From Bacillus sp. AFS006103 (GTDB lineage: Bacteria > Bacillota > Bacilli > Bacillales > Cytobacillaceae), in contig NTXX01000077.1 of NCBI GenBank assembly GCA_002559145.1, positions 1-64,000 on the forward strand: a DNA stretch of 64,000 nucleotides, in the 5' to 3' direction. Position 1 is the first letter of the stretch. Every line of letters starts with the position of its first letter. Of the stretch, positions 41,423-50,746 are shown piece after piece. Made by a program: the position numbers and the translations under genes. The notes beneath the pieces were generated by a model. That model ran no database searches, was not told the DNA's origin, and saw nothing but the letters and a program-made list of their open reading frames with translations.

Positions 41423-41450
41423 AATATAACTACCTACAGCTGGAAGTCAA
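41423..41450 (-). promoter_or_regulatory. Sigma-A promoter of metA
   Basis: On the minus strand TTGACT (41450-41445), 16-bp spacer, TATATT (41428-41423). The predicted leader is about 50 nt and holds no riboswitch. Confidence 0.75.
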
Positions 41451-41605
41451 TGAATATTTAAAATATTTGATAATTATATATTATAAACAGTATTATAAAT
41501 TCAGAAAAGTTATTAATTTATTCATAATTATATATCGGAATGAAAGCGCTTGTTTGATACAATGAATCCGTAAGCCAATACTAATGAGGAATGCGGGGGA
41601 TAAAG

Positions 41606-43294
41606 GTGGTATTGAAAACAGCAGTGAAATCAGACATTGAAATTGCACAAGAATCAAAAATGAAACCAATTGTTGAAATCGCCGAAAAAATTGGTTTGGA
41701 AGAAGATGATCTAGAGCTCTTTGGTAAATATAAAGCGAAACTTTCAAATGAGGCTTTAGCTAAACTCAAAACAAAGGAAAGTGGGAAAATTATCCTTGTT
41801 ACTTCAATTAATCCAACACCTGCAGGCGAAGGTAAATCAACTGTAACTGTTGGACTAGCCGATGCTTTTAACCGGATCGGTAAAAAAACAATGATCGCCC
41901 TAAGAGAGCCTTCACTTGGGCCAACTATGGGTATAAAGGGTGGAGCAACTGGCGGTGGATACTCACAAGTCCTGCCAATGGAAGACATCAATTTACATTT
42001 TACCGGAGATCTGCATGCGATAACGACTGCAAATAATGCTCTGGCAGCATTAATCGATAATCATCTCCAACAAGGAAATGAACTTAACATCGATCAACGG
42101 AGAATTGTCTGGAAACGGGCTGTAGATTTAAATGATCGCGCATTAAGAAAAGTAATTATTGGACTTGGTGGTCCACTTCAAGGGGTTCCTAGGGAAGACG
42201 GCTTTGATATAACTGTTGCATCTGAGATTATGGCAGTTTTATGTTTAGCCACAGACCTAAAAGATTTAAAATTACGTTTATCACGGATGGTAGTCGCTTA
42301 TAATTATCATAAGGAACCAGTTACCGTTGGTGATTTAGGGGTGGAAGGCGCATTAACGTTATTGTTAAAGGATGCGGTTAAACCAAACCTCGTGCAAACG
42401 ATTGAACATACTCCTGCTCTAATTCATGGCGGGCCATTTGCAAATATTGCCCATGGATGTAATAGCGTCATCGCCACACAAGCTGCAGCTAAGTTAGCAG
42501 ATTATGTAATCACTGAAGCCGGCTTTGGAGCGGATTTGGGAGCGGAAAAGTTTTTACATATTAAATCAAGAAGTGCGGGTATTAAACCGGAGGCAGTTGT
42601 TATCGTTGCGACGATTCGTGCGTTGAAAATGCATGGTGGAGTTCCGAAAAATGAATTAGCTAAAGAGAATATTTCGTCACTGATACTTGGTTTTGCTAAT
42701 CTAAAAAAACACATTGAGACGATCAATAGCTTTGGATTACCAGTAGTTGTTGCAATTAACAAATTCATCACTGATTCAGAACTCGAAGTAAAAACATTAC
42801 TCGATCTGTGTAAAAGAGAGAACGTTCCGGTGGCATTAACCGAAGTCTGGGAAAAAGGCGGAGCGGGTGGTATCGAGCTTGCTGAAACACTTTTAGCAGT
42901 CATTGACTCACGTGAAAATAATTTTAAATGCTTATACGACCTATCTGACTCGATTGAACAGAAAGTTAGAACCATTGTTCAAAAGGTTTACGGCGGTAGG
43001 GATGTTGAATTTTCTTCGAAAGCTAAAAAACAATTAATTGATTTTGAAAAGTTTGGCTGGTCTCATTTGGCCGTATGCATGGCGAAATCCCAGTACTCTT
43101 TGTCTGATGATCCGGTCAAGCTTGGTAGACCTTCTGATTTCGTCGTGACGGTTAGGGAGTTTAAACCATCGATTGGGGCTGGATTTATTGTCGCATTAAC
43201 TGGTGATGTAATGACCATGCCAGGTCTGCCGAAAAAACCTTCCGCTTTAAATATGGATGTGGATGAAGACGGGAATGCAATAGGGCTTTTCTAA
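41606..43294 (+). CDS. fhs: Formate--tetrahydrofolate ligase
   Basis: 562 residues, full length for formyl-THF synthetase, which makes 10-formyl-THF from formate, THF and ATP. ATP loop [17 protein letters not shown] near 70; [25 protein letters not shown] and the C-terminal [17 protein letters not shown] are family signatures. Three in-frame starts compete: ATG 41591 has no spacing to a ribosome site, GTG 41606 has GGGGGA 5 nt upstream and TTG 41612 is next; I choose the GTG. It is followed after 16 nt by a gene of unknown function in the same unit. Confidence 0.96.
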   Translation: MVLKTAVKSDIEIAQESKMKPIVEIAEKIGLEEDDLELFGKYKAKLSNEALAKLKTKESGKIILVTSINPTPAGEGKSTVTVGLADAFNRIGKKTMIALREPSLGPTMGIKGGATGGGYSQVLPMEDINLHFTGDLHAITTANNALAALIDNHLQQGNELNIDQRRIVWKRAVDLNDRALRKVIIGLGGPLQGVPREDGFDITVASEIMAVLCLATDLKDLKLRLSRMVVAYNYHKEPVTVGDLGVEGALTLLLKDAVKPNLVQTIEHTPALIHGGPFANIAHGCNSVIATQAAAKLADYVITEAGFGADLGAEKFLHIKSRSAGIKPEAVVIVATIRALKMHGGVPKNELAKENISSLILGFANLKKHIETINSFGLPVVVAINKFITDSELEVKTLLDLCKRENVPVALTEVWEKGGAGGIELAETLLAVIDSRENNFKCLYDLSDSIEQKVRTIVQKVYGGRDVEFSSKAKKQLIDFEKFGWSHLAVCMAKSQYSLSDDPVKLGRPSDFVVTVREFKPSIGAGFIVALTGDVMTMPGLPKKPSALNMDVDEDGNAIGLF

Positions 43295-43310
43295 AGAGGG
43301 AGTATCGTAC

Positions 43311-43829
43311 ATGTTTGATCCAACAGCCTTCGATAACATGAAAGTGGTGATTGAAGGGGCTCTTTACGATTTAGATATTATCGGGGAGATTATTATTACC
43401 GATCGAAACGATCTAATCAACATAGCGAAGATGTCTCGAAATTTTGATGTGTCGTTTCAATTACCTAATCGCAATGTTTCAGCTAAGTTAGAAATGAAAG
43501 CAAATCTAATTAATCTGGCAGCCGAGCTTTTGCCGCCACTCCTATCAGAGCAGGAAGCAGGATGTCAACTGAGACTCCAGTTTTTATCTGAACCTAAGGT
43601 CCAAGAGATTGATTTTCAAAAGATTGAAACCATTCTCCTTGGTGTTTGGGGTTCGACCAGAAAAATTACTCAAACGGTTCAATATCACCCGCTTGAAATC
43701 GAAAGTAGACTTAATCATCAAATTACAATTGAATTTGATCGATTGATTCGGGAAGACCAAATGGATGATTTGATTGAAATGACAGAGTTTATCATGATAA
43801 CATTAAAAAAACTTAGCCTCGAATATTAG
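43311..43829 (+). CDS. Hypothetical protein cotranscribed with fhs
   Basis: 172 residues, soluble and acidic: MFDPTAFDNMKVVIEGALYDLDIIGEIIITDRNDLINIAKMSRNF in the first third (cut here at the residue limit: VVIEGALYDLD and IIITDRNDLI are the key segments), FQLPNRNVSAKLEMKANL in the middle and a helical C terminus (LIEMTEFIMITLKKLSLEY). No catalytic motif, membrane segment or signal. AAAGAGGGAG lies before the ATG, 16 nt after the fhs stop, and a terminator follows, so the two form an operon. I do not recognise the family; its conservation beside fhs elsewhere would hint at a folate or one-carbon role. Confidence 0.75.
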   Translation: MFDPTAFDNMKVVIEGALYDLDIIGEIIITDRNDLINIAKMSRNFDVSFQLPNRNVSAKLEMKANLINLAAELLPPLLSEQEAGCQLRLQFLSEPKVQEIDFQKIETILLGVWGSTRKITQTVQYHPLEIESRLNHQITIEFDRLIREDQMDDLIEMTEFIMITLKKLSLEY

Positions 43830-43839
43830 AGTCAAAAGA

Positions 43840-43872
43840 AAAATCAGCTTTTTTATCAAGAGCTGGTTTTTC
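43840..43872 (+). terminator. Terminator of the fhs unit
   Basis: AAAAATCAGCT and AGCTGGTTTTT pair (one wobble) around an 11-nt loop; the T-run is part of the right arm and continues TTCTT. Confidence 0.75.
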
Positions 43873-43958
43873 TTACGTCTTTTAAATATTTACAATATTC
43901 AAACTTTTAGGTACGATTGATTTATATGTTTAATTTTTAATAAGAAGGGGAGATGACG

Positions 43959-44807
43959 TTGGTCAAAACAGCTTGGGTCACGGATAGTACCGCCTATTTA
44001 GACGAAGAATTAAAAAATCATCCGGATTTATATACAATACCACTAACTATATTACTTGATGGTGAGGAATTTTCTGATGGAATCGACTTAACCTCTGCCC
44101 AATTATTTGAAAGATTAAAGCAGCTTAAAAATCCCCCAAAGACCTCCCAACCTTCGATTGGAGCTTTTCAGACATTATACGAACAACTGTCTAAGGAGTA
44201 CGACCAAGTGGTTGCCGTGCTTTTATCAGGAAAATTAAGCGGGACAGTTTCCTCGAGTGAACAAGCAGCGAAGTTGGTTGAGATTCCAGTTACCACCTTT
44301 GATTCGAATATCTTAACCTATCCAATGACGGCTTTACTAAAGGAAGGGATTAGGCTGGTTGAAGAAGGAGCTGGTATTGAATTGGTAATTAATCGGCTTG
44401 ATATCATTAAAAAAACGAACGAGACTTATGTTCTTGTCGGCAGTTTAGAACAGCTCCACCGCAGTGGCCGAATGTCAGGTCTAAAATTCTTTCTGGGCAG
44501 TATGCTGAACGTAAAACCAATTATTTCGATTGTTGATGGTGCGCTAAGTGTGAAAGAAAAAGCACGAAGTGAGAAAAAGGCAAAGGAAAAAATATTGGAT
44601 TACTTACGATCCTCCTACGAGCAGTACCATTTTAAAGAAGTATATTTATTATATGGGTTGCACGAGGAACATGCAGCGAATTGGAAGGACGAATTAGGAA
44701 AGGAATTTCCTCAGCTAGAGATTATTTCTTGTCCATTAGGGGCGGTCATTGGTGTACATGCCGGTGAAAATACACTGGGCATCAGCTGGCATAATGAGTT
44801 GAAATAA
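43959..44807 (+). CDS. DegV family fatty-acid-binding protein
   Basis: 282 residues. Motifs: WVTDSTAYLDEEL at the N terminus, PKTSQPSIGAFQTLYEQL (about 65), VVAVLLSGKLSGTVSSSEQAA (about 88) and VLVGSLEQLHRSGRMSG (about 168). DegV/FakB proteins bind a fatty acid and present it to the kinase FakA for phosphorylation. The TTG at 43959 fits AGGGGAGATGACG (7 nt spacing) better than the ATG at 43953, which abuts the ribosome site. Monocistronic between two terminators. Confidence 0.92.
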   Translation: MVKTAWVTDSTAYLDEELKNHPDLYTIPLTILLDGEEFSDGIDLTSAQLFERLKQLKNPPKTSQPSIGAFQTLYEQLSKEYDQVVAVLLSGKLSGTVSSSEQAAKLVEIPVTTFDSNILTYPMTALLKEGIRLVEEGAGIELVINRLDIIKKTNETYVLVGSLEQLHRSGRMSGLKFFLGSMLNVKPIISIVDGALSVKEKARSEKKAKEKILDYLRSSYEQYHFKEVYLLYGLHEEHAANWKDELGKEFPQLEIISCPLGAVIGVHAGENTLGISWHNELK

Positions 44808-44810
44808 TAA

Positions 44811-44847
44811 CAAAAAATAATCCCGAACATTCGGGGTTATTTTTTGT
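44811..44847 (+). terminator. Terminator of the degV gene
   Basis: AAAAAATAATCCCGAA and TTCGGGGTTATTTTTT pair around CA; strong stem with T-run. Confidence 0.92.
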
Positions 44848-44897
44848 TTGTTATTCATGTTAAAATGACAAAGATGAAAGTAGGTGTGCTCAAAAAA

Positions 44898-45545
44898 ATG
44901 AAGAATACGATAATTGAACAAACGGAAGTATTTGTCCAGAATGAATTAGGGGAGGATGCGACAGGTCATGATTGGTTCCATGTCGACCGCGTCCGACGGA
45001 ATGCTTTACATATTTGCAAGGAAGAAAATGCAGGAGAGGCGTTCATTATTGAAATGGCTGCATTACTCCATGACATACCTGATGAAAAGCTGAATGAAAG
45101 TATCGAAAAAGGTGAAGAAAAACTTGAAACCTATTTACAAACTATTCCGCTAACAGATAATGATAAAAAACATATAAAACAAATTATCGCAACGATTTCC
45201 TATAAAGGTGGACAACACACAGAGCTATCGACTATTGAAGCTAAAATCGTCCAAGACGCAGACCGTTTAGATGCGATTGGAGCCATCGGAATTGCCCGGG
45301 TCTTTGCCTATGGCGGCAAAAAAGGCCACCCCATTTATGACCCCGGCATTCAGGTGCGAGATGCAATGAGCTTAGAGGAGTATCGAAACGGTAAATCCAC
45401 AAGCATTCATCATTTTTATGAAAAGCTGCTTAAATTACAAGATTTACTAAATACAAAAGCTGCCCGAGAAATGGCAGAAAGCCGTCACCAAATGATGGAA
45501 ACATTTTTAGAACAATTTTACCAAGAATGGGATGGACAAGAATGA
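44898..45545 (+). CDS. ypgQ: HD domain phosphohydrolase (YpgQ-like)
   Basis: About 215 residues with the HD signature: DWFHVDRVRRNAL (His), MAALLHDIPDEKL (HD) and IVQDADRLDAIGAIGIARVFAYGG (third metal Asp, YedJ/YpgQ subfamily). The B. subtilis orthologue YpgQ is a Mn-dependent pyrophosphohydrolase acting on dNTPs. The start could be ATG 44898 (AGGTG 11 nt upstream), GTG 44886 or ATG 44874; the family N terminus favours 44898. Its stop overlaps the next ATG (ATGA), a translational coupling to the ABC-F gene. Precedes ypgR and brxA as in B. subtilis. Confidence 0.9.
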   Translation: MKNTIIEQTEVFVQNELGEDATGHDWFHVDRVRRNALHICKEENAGEAFIIEMAALLHDIPDEKLNESIEKGEEKLETYLQTIPLTDNDKKHIKQIIATISYKGGQHTELSTIEAKIVQDADRLDAIGAIGIARVFAYGGKKGHPIYDPGIQVRDAMSLEEYRNGKSTSIHHFYEKLLKLQDLLNTKAAREMAESRHQMMETFLEQFYQEWDGQE

Positions 45546-47431
45546 AAATGCTCACTGGAGAAAATGTTTCGAAAACGTATGGGGAGAAACAGCTTTTTAA
45601 CAATATCTCCTTTACAATTAAAGAAAAAGAACGTGTGGGATTAATCGGGATAAATGGGACGGGAAAATCATCCTTATTAAAAATTATTGCAAGTCTTGAT
45701 ACACCGGATGATGGGAAAATCATCACGAGCAAGGACTATTCGATTACCTTTTTAGATCAGCAGCCGGAATTAGACGTAGAAAAAACAGTGCTTGAACAAG
45801 TCTTCCACGGGGATGCTCCAATCTTAAAGCTCATGCGTGCCTATGAAAAAACGTTATTAGAGTTGAATCTTTCTCCTAATGACACCTTGGTACAAGAAGC
45901 TCTTTTCCAATTGCAAAAGCAAATGGATGCATTAAATGGTTGGGATGCCAGCACAAATGCAAAATCAATATTAATGAAATTAGGGATTGAGGATTTTTCA
46001 AAAAAAATCGGCGAATTATCCGGCGGGCAGAAAAAGCGTGTAGCCTTAGCGCAAGTTTTAATCGCCGAACCGGATTTACTTATTTTAGACGAGCCCACGA
46101 ACCATCTCGATTTCGACTCAGTTAAATGGTTGGAAGAGTACCTAAGTAGATATAGTGGCTCTATTTTACTTGTCACACATGATCGGTATTTTTTAGACCG
46201 TGTCGCCAATCGAATGTTCGAACTCGATGGTGGACTGCTATACAGTTATAAAGGCAATTATGCGGCCTTTTTAGAAGCAAAAGCCATTCGTGAAGAGAAT
46301 GAAGCAGCGACCTTTGAAAAAAGAAAAAATCTTTTCCGTAGAGAGCTCGAGTGGATTAGACGTGGTGCAAAAGCTAGGTCAACCAAACAAAAGGCCAGGA
46401 TTCAGCGATTTGATGAACTGGATGAAAAGGTTTCTAATGGGAAGTTGTCTTCTGAAAAGCTGGATATTTCGTTAAATGGCAGCCGGCTTGGGAAGCAAGT
46501 GTTTGAGTTAAAGGGTGCTTCTAAGCGTTACGGGGCAAAAACGATCTTAAATCATTTTGATTTGCTCGTAAAGCCGGGGGACCGGATCGGCATTATCGGG
46601 AAAAATGGAACAGGGAAATCCACCTTGTTAAATATCCTCGCAAAACAAATCCCCCTTGATGAAGGTGAGTTTATCATGGGGCAAACCGTGAAAATTGCTT
46701 ATTATACACAGGAAAGCGAAGATATGGATGAAAGTAAACGGATGATTGAATACATTAAAGAGACAGCCGAAATCGTCGAAACTTCAGATGGAAAGACAAT
46801 CTCTGCGGCACAAATGCTTGAACGGTTTCTATTTCCTCCATTTACGCACGGTACGCCGATTCGAAAGCTCTCAGGCGGAGAAAAACGACGTTTATATTTG
46901 TTGAAAATATTGATGACCGCTCCAAATGTATTATTACTAGATGAGCCAACCAACGATCTTGATACTCAGACACTAACGGTTCTAGAAGATTATTTGGAAG
47001 ATTTTCCGGGTGTGGTCATTACTGTTTCCCATGATCGCTATTTCTTAGATAAAGTGGCAGAGCAGCTTCTCGTGCTACAAGGAGAAGGTTACATAGATTC
47101 GTTCTTTGGGAATTACACGGAGTTTCTTGAAAAGGAATTAATCCTTGAAGGACAAAAAACAGCCACAGTTTCGGTTAAGCCAACGAAAGCCATTGAGAAA
47201 GAAAAAAAGAAAAAGATGACCTATCAAGAGAAAAAAGAGTGGGAATCAATCGACGAAGACATCGCGAAAACGGAGAACCGTCTTGAAGAAATAGGTGTCG
47301 AAATGGCGAAAACAGGCAGTGATTTTACGAAGGCCCAGGAATTAATGAAGCAGGAAACAGAATTAAACCAAAAGCTGGAATACTTAATTGAGCGCTGGTC
47401 GTATCTGGCAGAGCAGGCTGAAAAGGAATAA
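45542..47431 (+). CDS. ABC-F family ATPase (YfmR/Uup-like)
   Basis: 629 residues, two ABC ATPase domains on one chain without membrane parts. Walker A: GINGTGKSS (about 38) and GKNGTGKST (about 355); signatures LSGGQKKRVALAQ and LSGGEKRRLYLLK; the linker EWIRRGAKARSTKQKARI is typical of ABC-F. A C-terminal coiled coil (KKMTYQEKKEWESIDEDIAK...) fits Uup/YfmR, which has the same length in B. subtilis. ABC-F proteins bind the ribosome E-site and rescue stalled translation or give antibiotic resistance. ATG overlaps the HD gene stop by 4 nt. Confidence 0.92.
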   Translation: MKMLTGENVSKTYGEKQLFNNISFTIKEKERVGLIGINGTGKSSLLKIIASLDTPDDGKIITSKDYSITFLDQQPELDVEKTVLEQVFHGDAPILKLMRAYEKTLLELNLSPNDTLVQEALFQLQKQMDALNGWDASTNAKSILMKLGIEDFSKKIGELSGGQKKRVALAQVLIAEPDLLILDEPTNHLDFDSVKWLEEYLSRYSGSILLVTHDRYFLDRVANRMFELDGGLLYSYKGNYAAFLEAKAIREENEAATFEKRKNLFRRELEWIRRGAKARSTKQKARIQRFDELDEKVSNGKLSSEKLDISLNGSRLGKQVFELKGASKRYGAKTILNHFDLLVKPGDRIGIIGKNGTGKSTLLNILAKQIPLDEGEFIMGQTVKIAYYTQESEDMDESKRMIEYIKETAEIVETSDGKTISAAQMLERFLFPPFTHGTPIRKLSGGEKRRLYLLKILMTAPNVLLLDEPTNDLDTQTLTVLEDYLEDFPGVVITVSHDRYFLDKVAEQLLVLQGEGYIDSFFGNYTEFLEKELILEGQKTATVSVKPTKAIEKEKKKKMTYQEKKEWESIDEDIAKTENRLEEIGVEMAKTGSDFTKAQELMKQETELNQKLEYLIERWSYLAEQAEKE

Positions 47432-47458
47432 GAGTGCGTCCACGGCGTACTCTTTTTT
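47430..47458 (+). terminator. Terminator of the ypgQ/ABC-F unit
   Basis: AAGAGTGCG/CGTACTCTT (one wobble), 7-nt loop, then TTTT. Confidence 0.88.
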
Positions 47459-47536
47459 CTACAAGCAGATCCGGTGATTGAAATGTATCTAATATGATAA
47501 ACTTGATAAAGAAATCATAAGAATTAGGTGATCTTG

Positions 47537-48670
47537 TTGAAAATTAAGGCAATTGAACCAACGCCAAGTCCAAATACCATGAAAATTAATTTAGATGAAG
47601 AACTTCCGATGGGGAAAAGCCATAATTATAAAAAAGAAACAGCTGCTGATGCACCTGCTGTTATTCAATCCATCCTTCAAATCGAAGGAATCAAAGGCGT
47701 TTACCATGTTGCAGATTTTCTTGCGGTTGAGCGGAATGCAAAATATGATTGGAAGGAATTATTACCTCAAGTTCGTGGGGCCTTTGGAGAAAAGGCGAAT
47801 GAAGCTGTGAACATAGCAAAAATGGATGAACATTTTGGGGAAATTAAGGTCGAAATCCAAATGTTTAAGAGTATACCCCTTCAAGTCAAGCTTACCGATG
47901 GCACAAGCGAAAGACGATTTGGAATGCCGGAATACTTTTTAACGGCAAGAGAAATGGCTCAGCTTCCTGAAGATAACTATATCTTATTGCGAAAATGGAA
48001 AAATCAAGGCGTCCGCTATGGTGACTTTGACCAAATTGGCCAAGAAGTAGTCGATGAAATCATTGCTGCGTATTCACCGAAACGATTAGAAGACTTAGTT
48101 TCAATCGCTCAATCCAGGGAGCCTAATCAAGAACTAAAACCACTTCGTCCCCGGAAAAGGGTTACAATAGATGCTTTTCAGAATCCTGATTGGCAGGTTC
48201 GCTATCAACTCCTCGAGCAAATGGATGATCCGGAACTAGACGATTTACCACTCCTTGAAAAAGCATTATCAGACGAAAAGGCATCGATTCGAAGACTTGC
48301 CACCGTATACCTCGGCATGGTCAAAGAGAAAGAGGTATTACCGCTTCTTTATAAGGCACTGAACGATAAAACGGTGACCGTTCGAAGAACCGCAGGAGAT
48401 TGTTTATCTGATTTAGGATTTCCAGAAGCAGAAAATGAAATGATGAAAGCATTGCAGGATAAAAGCAAGCTTGTTCGCTGGCGGGCAGCAATGTATTTAT
48501 ACGAAGTTGGAGATGAAAAGGCACTACCCGCATTAAAGGCTGCTGAAAATGATGCGGAATTTGAAGTTCGATTGCAAATTAAAATGGCGATTGAAAGAAT
48601 TGAGGGCGGCGAAGAAGCTAAAGGATCTGTCTGGAAGCAGATGACTGAGGCAAGAAAAGCAGACCAATAA
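47537..48670 (+). CDS. ypgR: HEAT-repeat protein of the conserved virulence factor C family (YpgR-like)
   Basis: 377 residues, the length of B. subtilis YpgR. The N-terminal 90 residues form a NifU N-like (Scaffold/Nfu N) domain: IKAIEPTPSPNTMKINLDEE and GIKGVYHVADFLAVERNAKY. A C-terminal series of at least four HEAT/PBS-like repeats follows (residues about 220-360; LPLLEKALSDEKASIRRLA, VLPLLYKALNDKTVTVRRTA and so on). In Staphylococcus the homologue CvfC affects virulence; the molecular function is unknown. Of the in-frame starts, the TTG at 47537 has AGGTG 6 nt upstream. It lies before brxA. Confidence 0.9.
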   Translation: MKIKAIEPTPSPNTMKINLDEELPMGKSHNYKKETAADAPAVIQSILQIEGIKGVYHVADFLAVERNAKYDWKELLPQVRGAFGEKANEAVNIAKMDEHFGEIKVEIQMFKSIPLQVKLTDGTSERRFGMPEYFLTAREMAQLPEDNYILLRKWKNQGVRYGDFDQIGQEVVDEIIAAYSPKRLEDLVSIAQSREPNQELKPLRPRKRVTIDAFQNPDWQVRYQLLEQMDDPELDDLPLLEKALSDEKASIRRLATVYLGMVKEKEVLPLLYKALNDKTVTVRRTAGDCLSDLGFPEAENEMMKALQDKSKLVRWRAAMYLYEVGDEKALPALKAAENDAEFEVRLQIKMAIERIEGGEEAKGSVWKQMTEARKADQ

Positions 48671-48733
48671 AATTGCAAAAAGCAAATAGATTAGTTATTC
48701 TAAAATGGATGAACCGAAACGGAGTGATTTAGA

Positions 48734-49168
48734 TTGTCAAATGCGTATGATGAATATATGAAAAAAATGGTTTTACCGATGCGAGAAGAATTAGCAAGGG
48801 CTGGCTTCGAAGAGCTCTCGAATGCACAAGAGGTTGAACATTTTATTGAAAATGTGAGCGGAACAACACTGGTTGTCGTTAATTCCGTTTGCGGATGTGC
48901 TGCTGGTCTGGCTCGTCCTGCGGCAACTCAAGCTGTGCTAAATAGCGAGAAAAAGCCTAACCACCTCGTAACAGTTTTTGCGGGACAGGATAAAGAAGCC
49001 ACAGCGAAAATGCGCGAATATTTTGAGGGGATTGAACCATCATCACCATCAATGGCATTATTAAAGGATAAAAAAGTCGTTCATTTCATTCCGAGACATG
49101 ATATTGAAGGCATGCCAATGGAAGCAGTTATGCAAAATTTACTCGGGGCATTTGAAGCCCATTGCTAA
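48734..49168 (+). CDS. brxA: Bacilliredoxin BrxA (YphP)
   Basis: 144 residues, thioredoxin-like, nearly collinear with B. subtilis YphP. The active motif is CGC at residues 53-55 (NSVCGCAAGLARPA). Bacilliredoxins remove bacillithiol from mixed disulfides on proteins after oxidative stress. GGAGTG is about 9 nt before the TTG start. It is preceded by ypgR as in B. subtilis (ypgQ-ypgR-yphP) and followed by a strong terminator. Presence implies bacillithiol in this organism. Confidence 0.96.
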   Translation: MSNAYDEYMKKMVLPMREELARAGFEELSNAQEVEHFIENVSGTTLVVVNSVCGCAAGLARPAATQAVLNSEKKPNHLVTVFAGQDKEATAKMREYFEGIEPSSPSMALLKDKKVVHFIPRHDIEGMPMEAVMQNLLGAFEAHC

Positions 49169-49171
49169 TTA

Positions 49172-49198
49172 GGATGTCAGCCGACATCCTTTTTTTTT
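49172..49198 (+). terminator. Terminator of brxA
   Basis: GGATGTC/GACATCC, 4-nt loop, nine T. Confidence 0.95.
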
Positions 49199-49314
49199 AA
49201 TTGGTAAGAGTACAGAAAATTTTCCATTTATACAAAAAAAGAAGTATAATATTTTTTATAATACCTATTTTTTGAACATATGAGAATAAAGAAAAGAATA
49301 AGGTGATCTAAAAA

Positions 49315-49908
49315 ATGAACAATTGGCTTCGAAAAACACTTTTTGTACTAGTATCTGTTTTAACCTTTGGTCTCGTAACCCCTACACAATTAATTAACAC
49401 AGTTAACGCTGAGAATCTCGCTGATCGAGATGCCTTCGAAGCGCCTTCCACCGAAAGTACTTTCGGACAAACCAACACGTTTATTGAAGATTCGAAATTT
49501 GATAAAGAAAAATTTATTGGAGAACTAATAAAACAAGCTGAATTGCAAACCTATCAGAAATTTGGTACAAGAATTAAACCCGTCATCGAAAATGAATTCC
49601 GAGAGATTATTTTGCCAAATATTGAAAAGGCACTGGAGGAAGTGGCTGTCCAATTTCCTGAAGAAGATTTGAAGAACCTCACCATTTCAGAACAGCCTGG
49701 TGCGGGGCTTTCTGAAAAAATCTTTAATGTTAACAATCGCGTTTTCGGAAAGGATATCCTTCGTTTTCATGTTAGACGAGATAATCCACCGCAGGCAGGA
49801 TATTGGTTTAATTTTCATTACCATACCTACCATGACCAATTCCAGAGCCATCATGAGTTAGGTTCGATTTATTGGGCAAAAAATACACCACCCAAGTGGA
49901 TGAGTTAG
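49315..49908 (+). CDS. ypjP: YpjP-like secreted protein
   Basis: 197 residues with a signal peptide (WLRKTLFVLVSVLTFGLVTP, likely cleavage after VNA near residue 36). The mature part is helical and ends in a conserved His/Trp-rich segment: WFNFHYHTYHDQFQSHHEL and IYWAKNTPPKWMS. It matches YpjP proteins of Bacillus, of unknown role; the His-rich end may bind a metal. AAGGTGATC is near the ATG. In B. subtilis ypjP is near thyB-dfrA; here the Ter island lies between them, as if inserted. Confidence 0.85.
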   Translation: MNNWLRKTLFVLVSVLTFGLVTPTQLINTVNAENLADRDAFEAPSTESTFGQTNTFIEDSKFDKEKFIGELIKQAELQTYQKFGTRIKPVIENEFREIILPNIEKALEEVAVQFPEEDLKNLTISEQPGAGLSEKIFNVNNRVFGKDILRFHVRRDNPPQAGYWFNFHYHTYHDQFQSHHELGSIYWAKNTPPKWMS

Positions 49909-49955
49909 TGTTGATTTGCTTATAGGCAGGAAAAATAATTATTATAATAAATAAA

Positions 49956-49981
49956 TGAAACCTTTTTATCACAAACTCGTA
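49956..49981 (+). promoter_or_regulatory. Sigma-W/ECF-type promoter of the first ter arm
   Basis: TGAAAC (49956-49961), 16-bp spacer, CGTA (49978-49981): an exact match to the sigma-W consensus (TGAAAC-N16-CGTA). It starts about 30 nt before the terD start codon region. In B. subtilis the related yceCDEFGH operon is controlled by ECF sigma factors and sigma-B. Confidence 0.85.
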
Positions 49982-50015
49982 AATAGACTATCACCTAAAT
50001 TGGAGGAATGAAAAA

Positions 50016-50597
50016 ATGGCAGTAAGTTTATCAAAAGGACAAAAAGTTGATTTAACAAAAACAAATCCCGGTTTGACAAATGTTGTGGTTGGACTTGGAT
50101 GGGATACAAACAAATATGATGGTGGGAATGACTTTGATTTAGATTCTTCTGTATTCCTGCTGGGAGAGAATGGGAAAGTTACAAATGAAAGTGACTTTAT
50201 TTTCTATAATAATCCACAAGGAGCAAATGGAGCCGTCGTACATACTGGAGACAATCGCACTGGTGCTGGTGATGGTGATGATGAAGGTGTAAAAGTAAGT
50301 CTTACCACTATACCTGCTAATATTCAGCGGATTGCATTTACTATTACAATTCATGAGGCAGACAGCAGAAGTCAAAACTTTGGTCAGGTTTCCAATGCTT
50401 ATGCGCGAATTTACAATGAGGCAAATGGTGAAGAACTGATCCGTTATGATTTAGGTGAGGACTTCTCAATTGAAACGGCAATTGTTGTCGGTGAATTATA
50501 CCGTCACAATGGTGAATGGAAATTTAGTGCCATCGGCAGTGGTTATCAAGGTGGATTAGCTGCACTTGCAACTGACTTTGGACTATCGATCGGTTAA
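50016..50597 (+). CDS. terD: TerD family calcium-binding stress protein (copy 1)
   Basis: 193 residues, one TerD domain: [20 protein letters not shown] at the start, [18 protein letters not shown] with the acidic DFDLD motif, [19 protein letters not shown] calcium loop (about 78-96) and [23 protein letters not shown] near the end. TerD proteins bind Ca and are linked to resistance to tellurite, phage and chemical stress through an unknown mechanism. TTGGAGGAATG precedes the ATG. It is driven by the ECF promoter at 49956 and followed by a terminator, though readthrough to terC is possible. Similar to YceD/YceE of B. subtilis. Confidence 0.95.
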   Translation: MAVSLSKGQKVDLTKTNPGLTNVVVGLGWDTNKYDGGNDFDLDSSVFLLGENGKVTNESDFIFYNNPQGANGAVVHTGDNRTGAGDGDDEGVKVSLTTIPANIQRIAFTITIHEADSRSQNFGQVSNAYARIYNEANGEELIRYDLGEDFSIETAIVVGELYRHNGEWKFSAIGSGYQGGLAALATDFGLSIG

Positions 50598-50610
50598 TAT
50601 TTAATAATTA

Positions 50611-50639
50611 AGAGACCCAATCCATAATGGGTCTTTTTC
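50611..50639 (+). terminator. Terminator after terD copy 1
   Basis: AGACCCA/TGGGTCT, 8-nt loop, then TTTT. It may attenuate transcription into terC rather than end it. Confidence 0.85.
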
Positions 50640-50660
50640 AAAAATTTTGTTTTGTCAATC

Positions 50661-50723
50661 TGTCTAGCTGCAGCGCCTAGGGGCTCGAGGATATAAGCCC
50701 CTGAGAAAGGCGCTTCCGCTTTT
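50661..50723 (+). repeat. Dispersed hairpin repeat, complete copy
   Basis: 63 nt beginning TGTCTAGCTGCAGCGCCT and ending GGCGCTTCCGCTTTT. AGCGCCTAGGGGCT and AGCCCCTGAGAAAGGCGC pair into a long interrupted hairpin. From memory, elements of this type occur in many copies between genes of Neobacillus/Mesobacillus-like genomes. A half copy lies at 7666-7693. It sits between terD and terC. Confidence 0.8.
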
Positions 50724-50746
50724 ATATTCTAGGAGGAATTTTTTTA

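Noticed and set aside
41367-41605. S-box or other riboswitch before metA or fhs
   Set aside because: The metA promoter leaves a leader of only about 50 nt, and I could not fold a SAM riboswitch core; nothing conserved seen on the plus strand before fhs.
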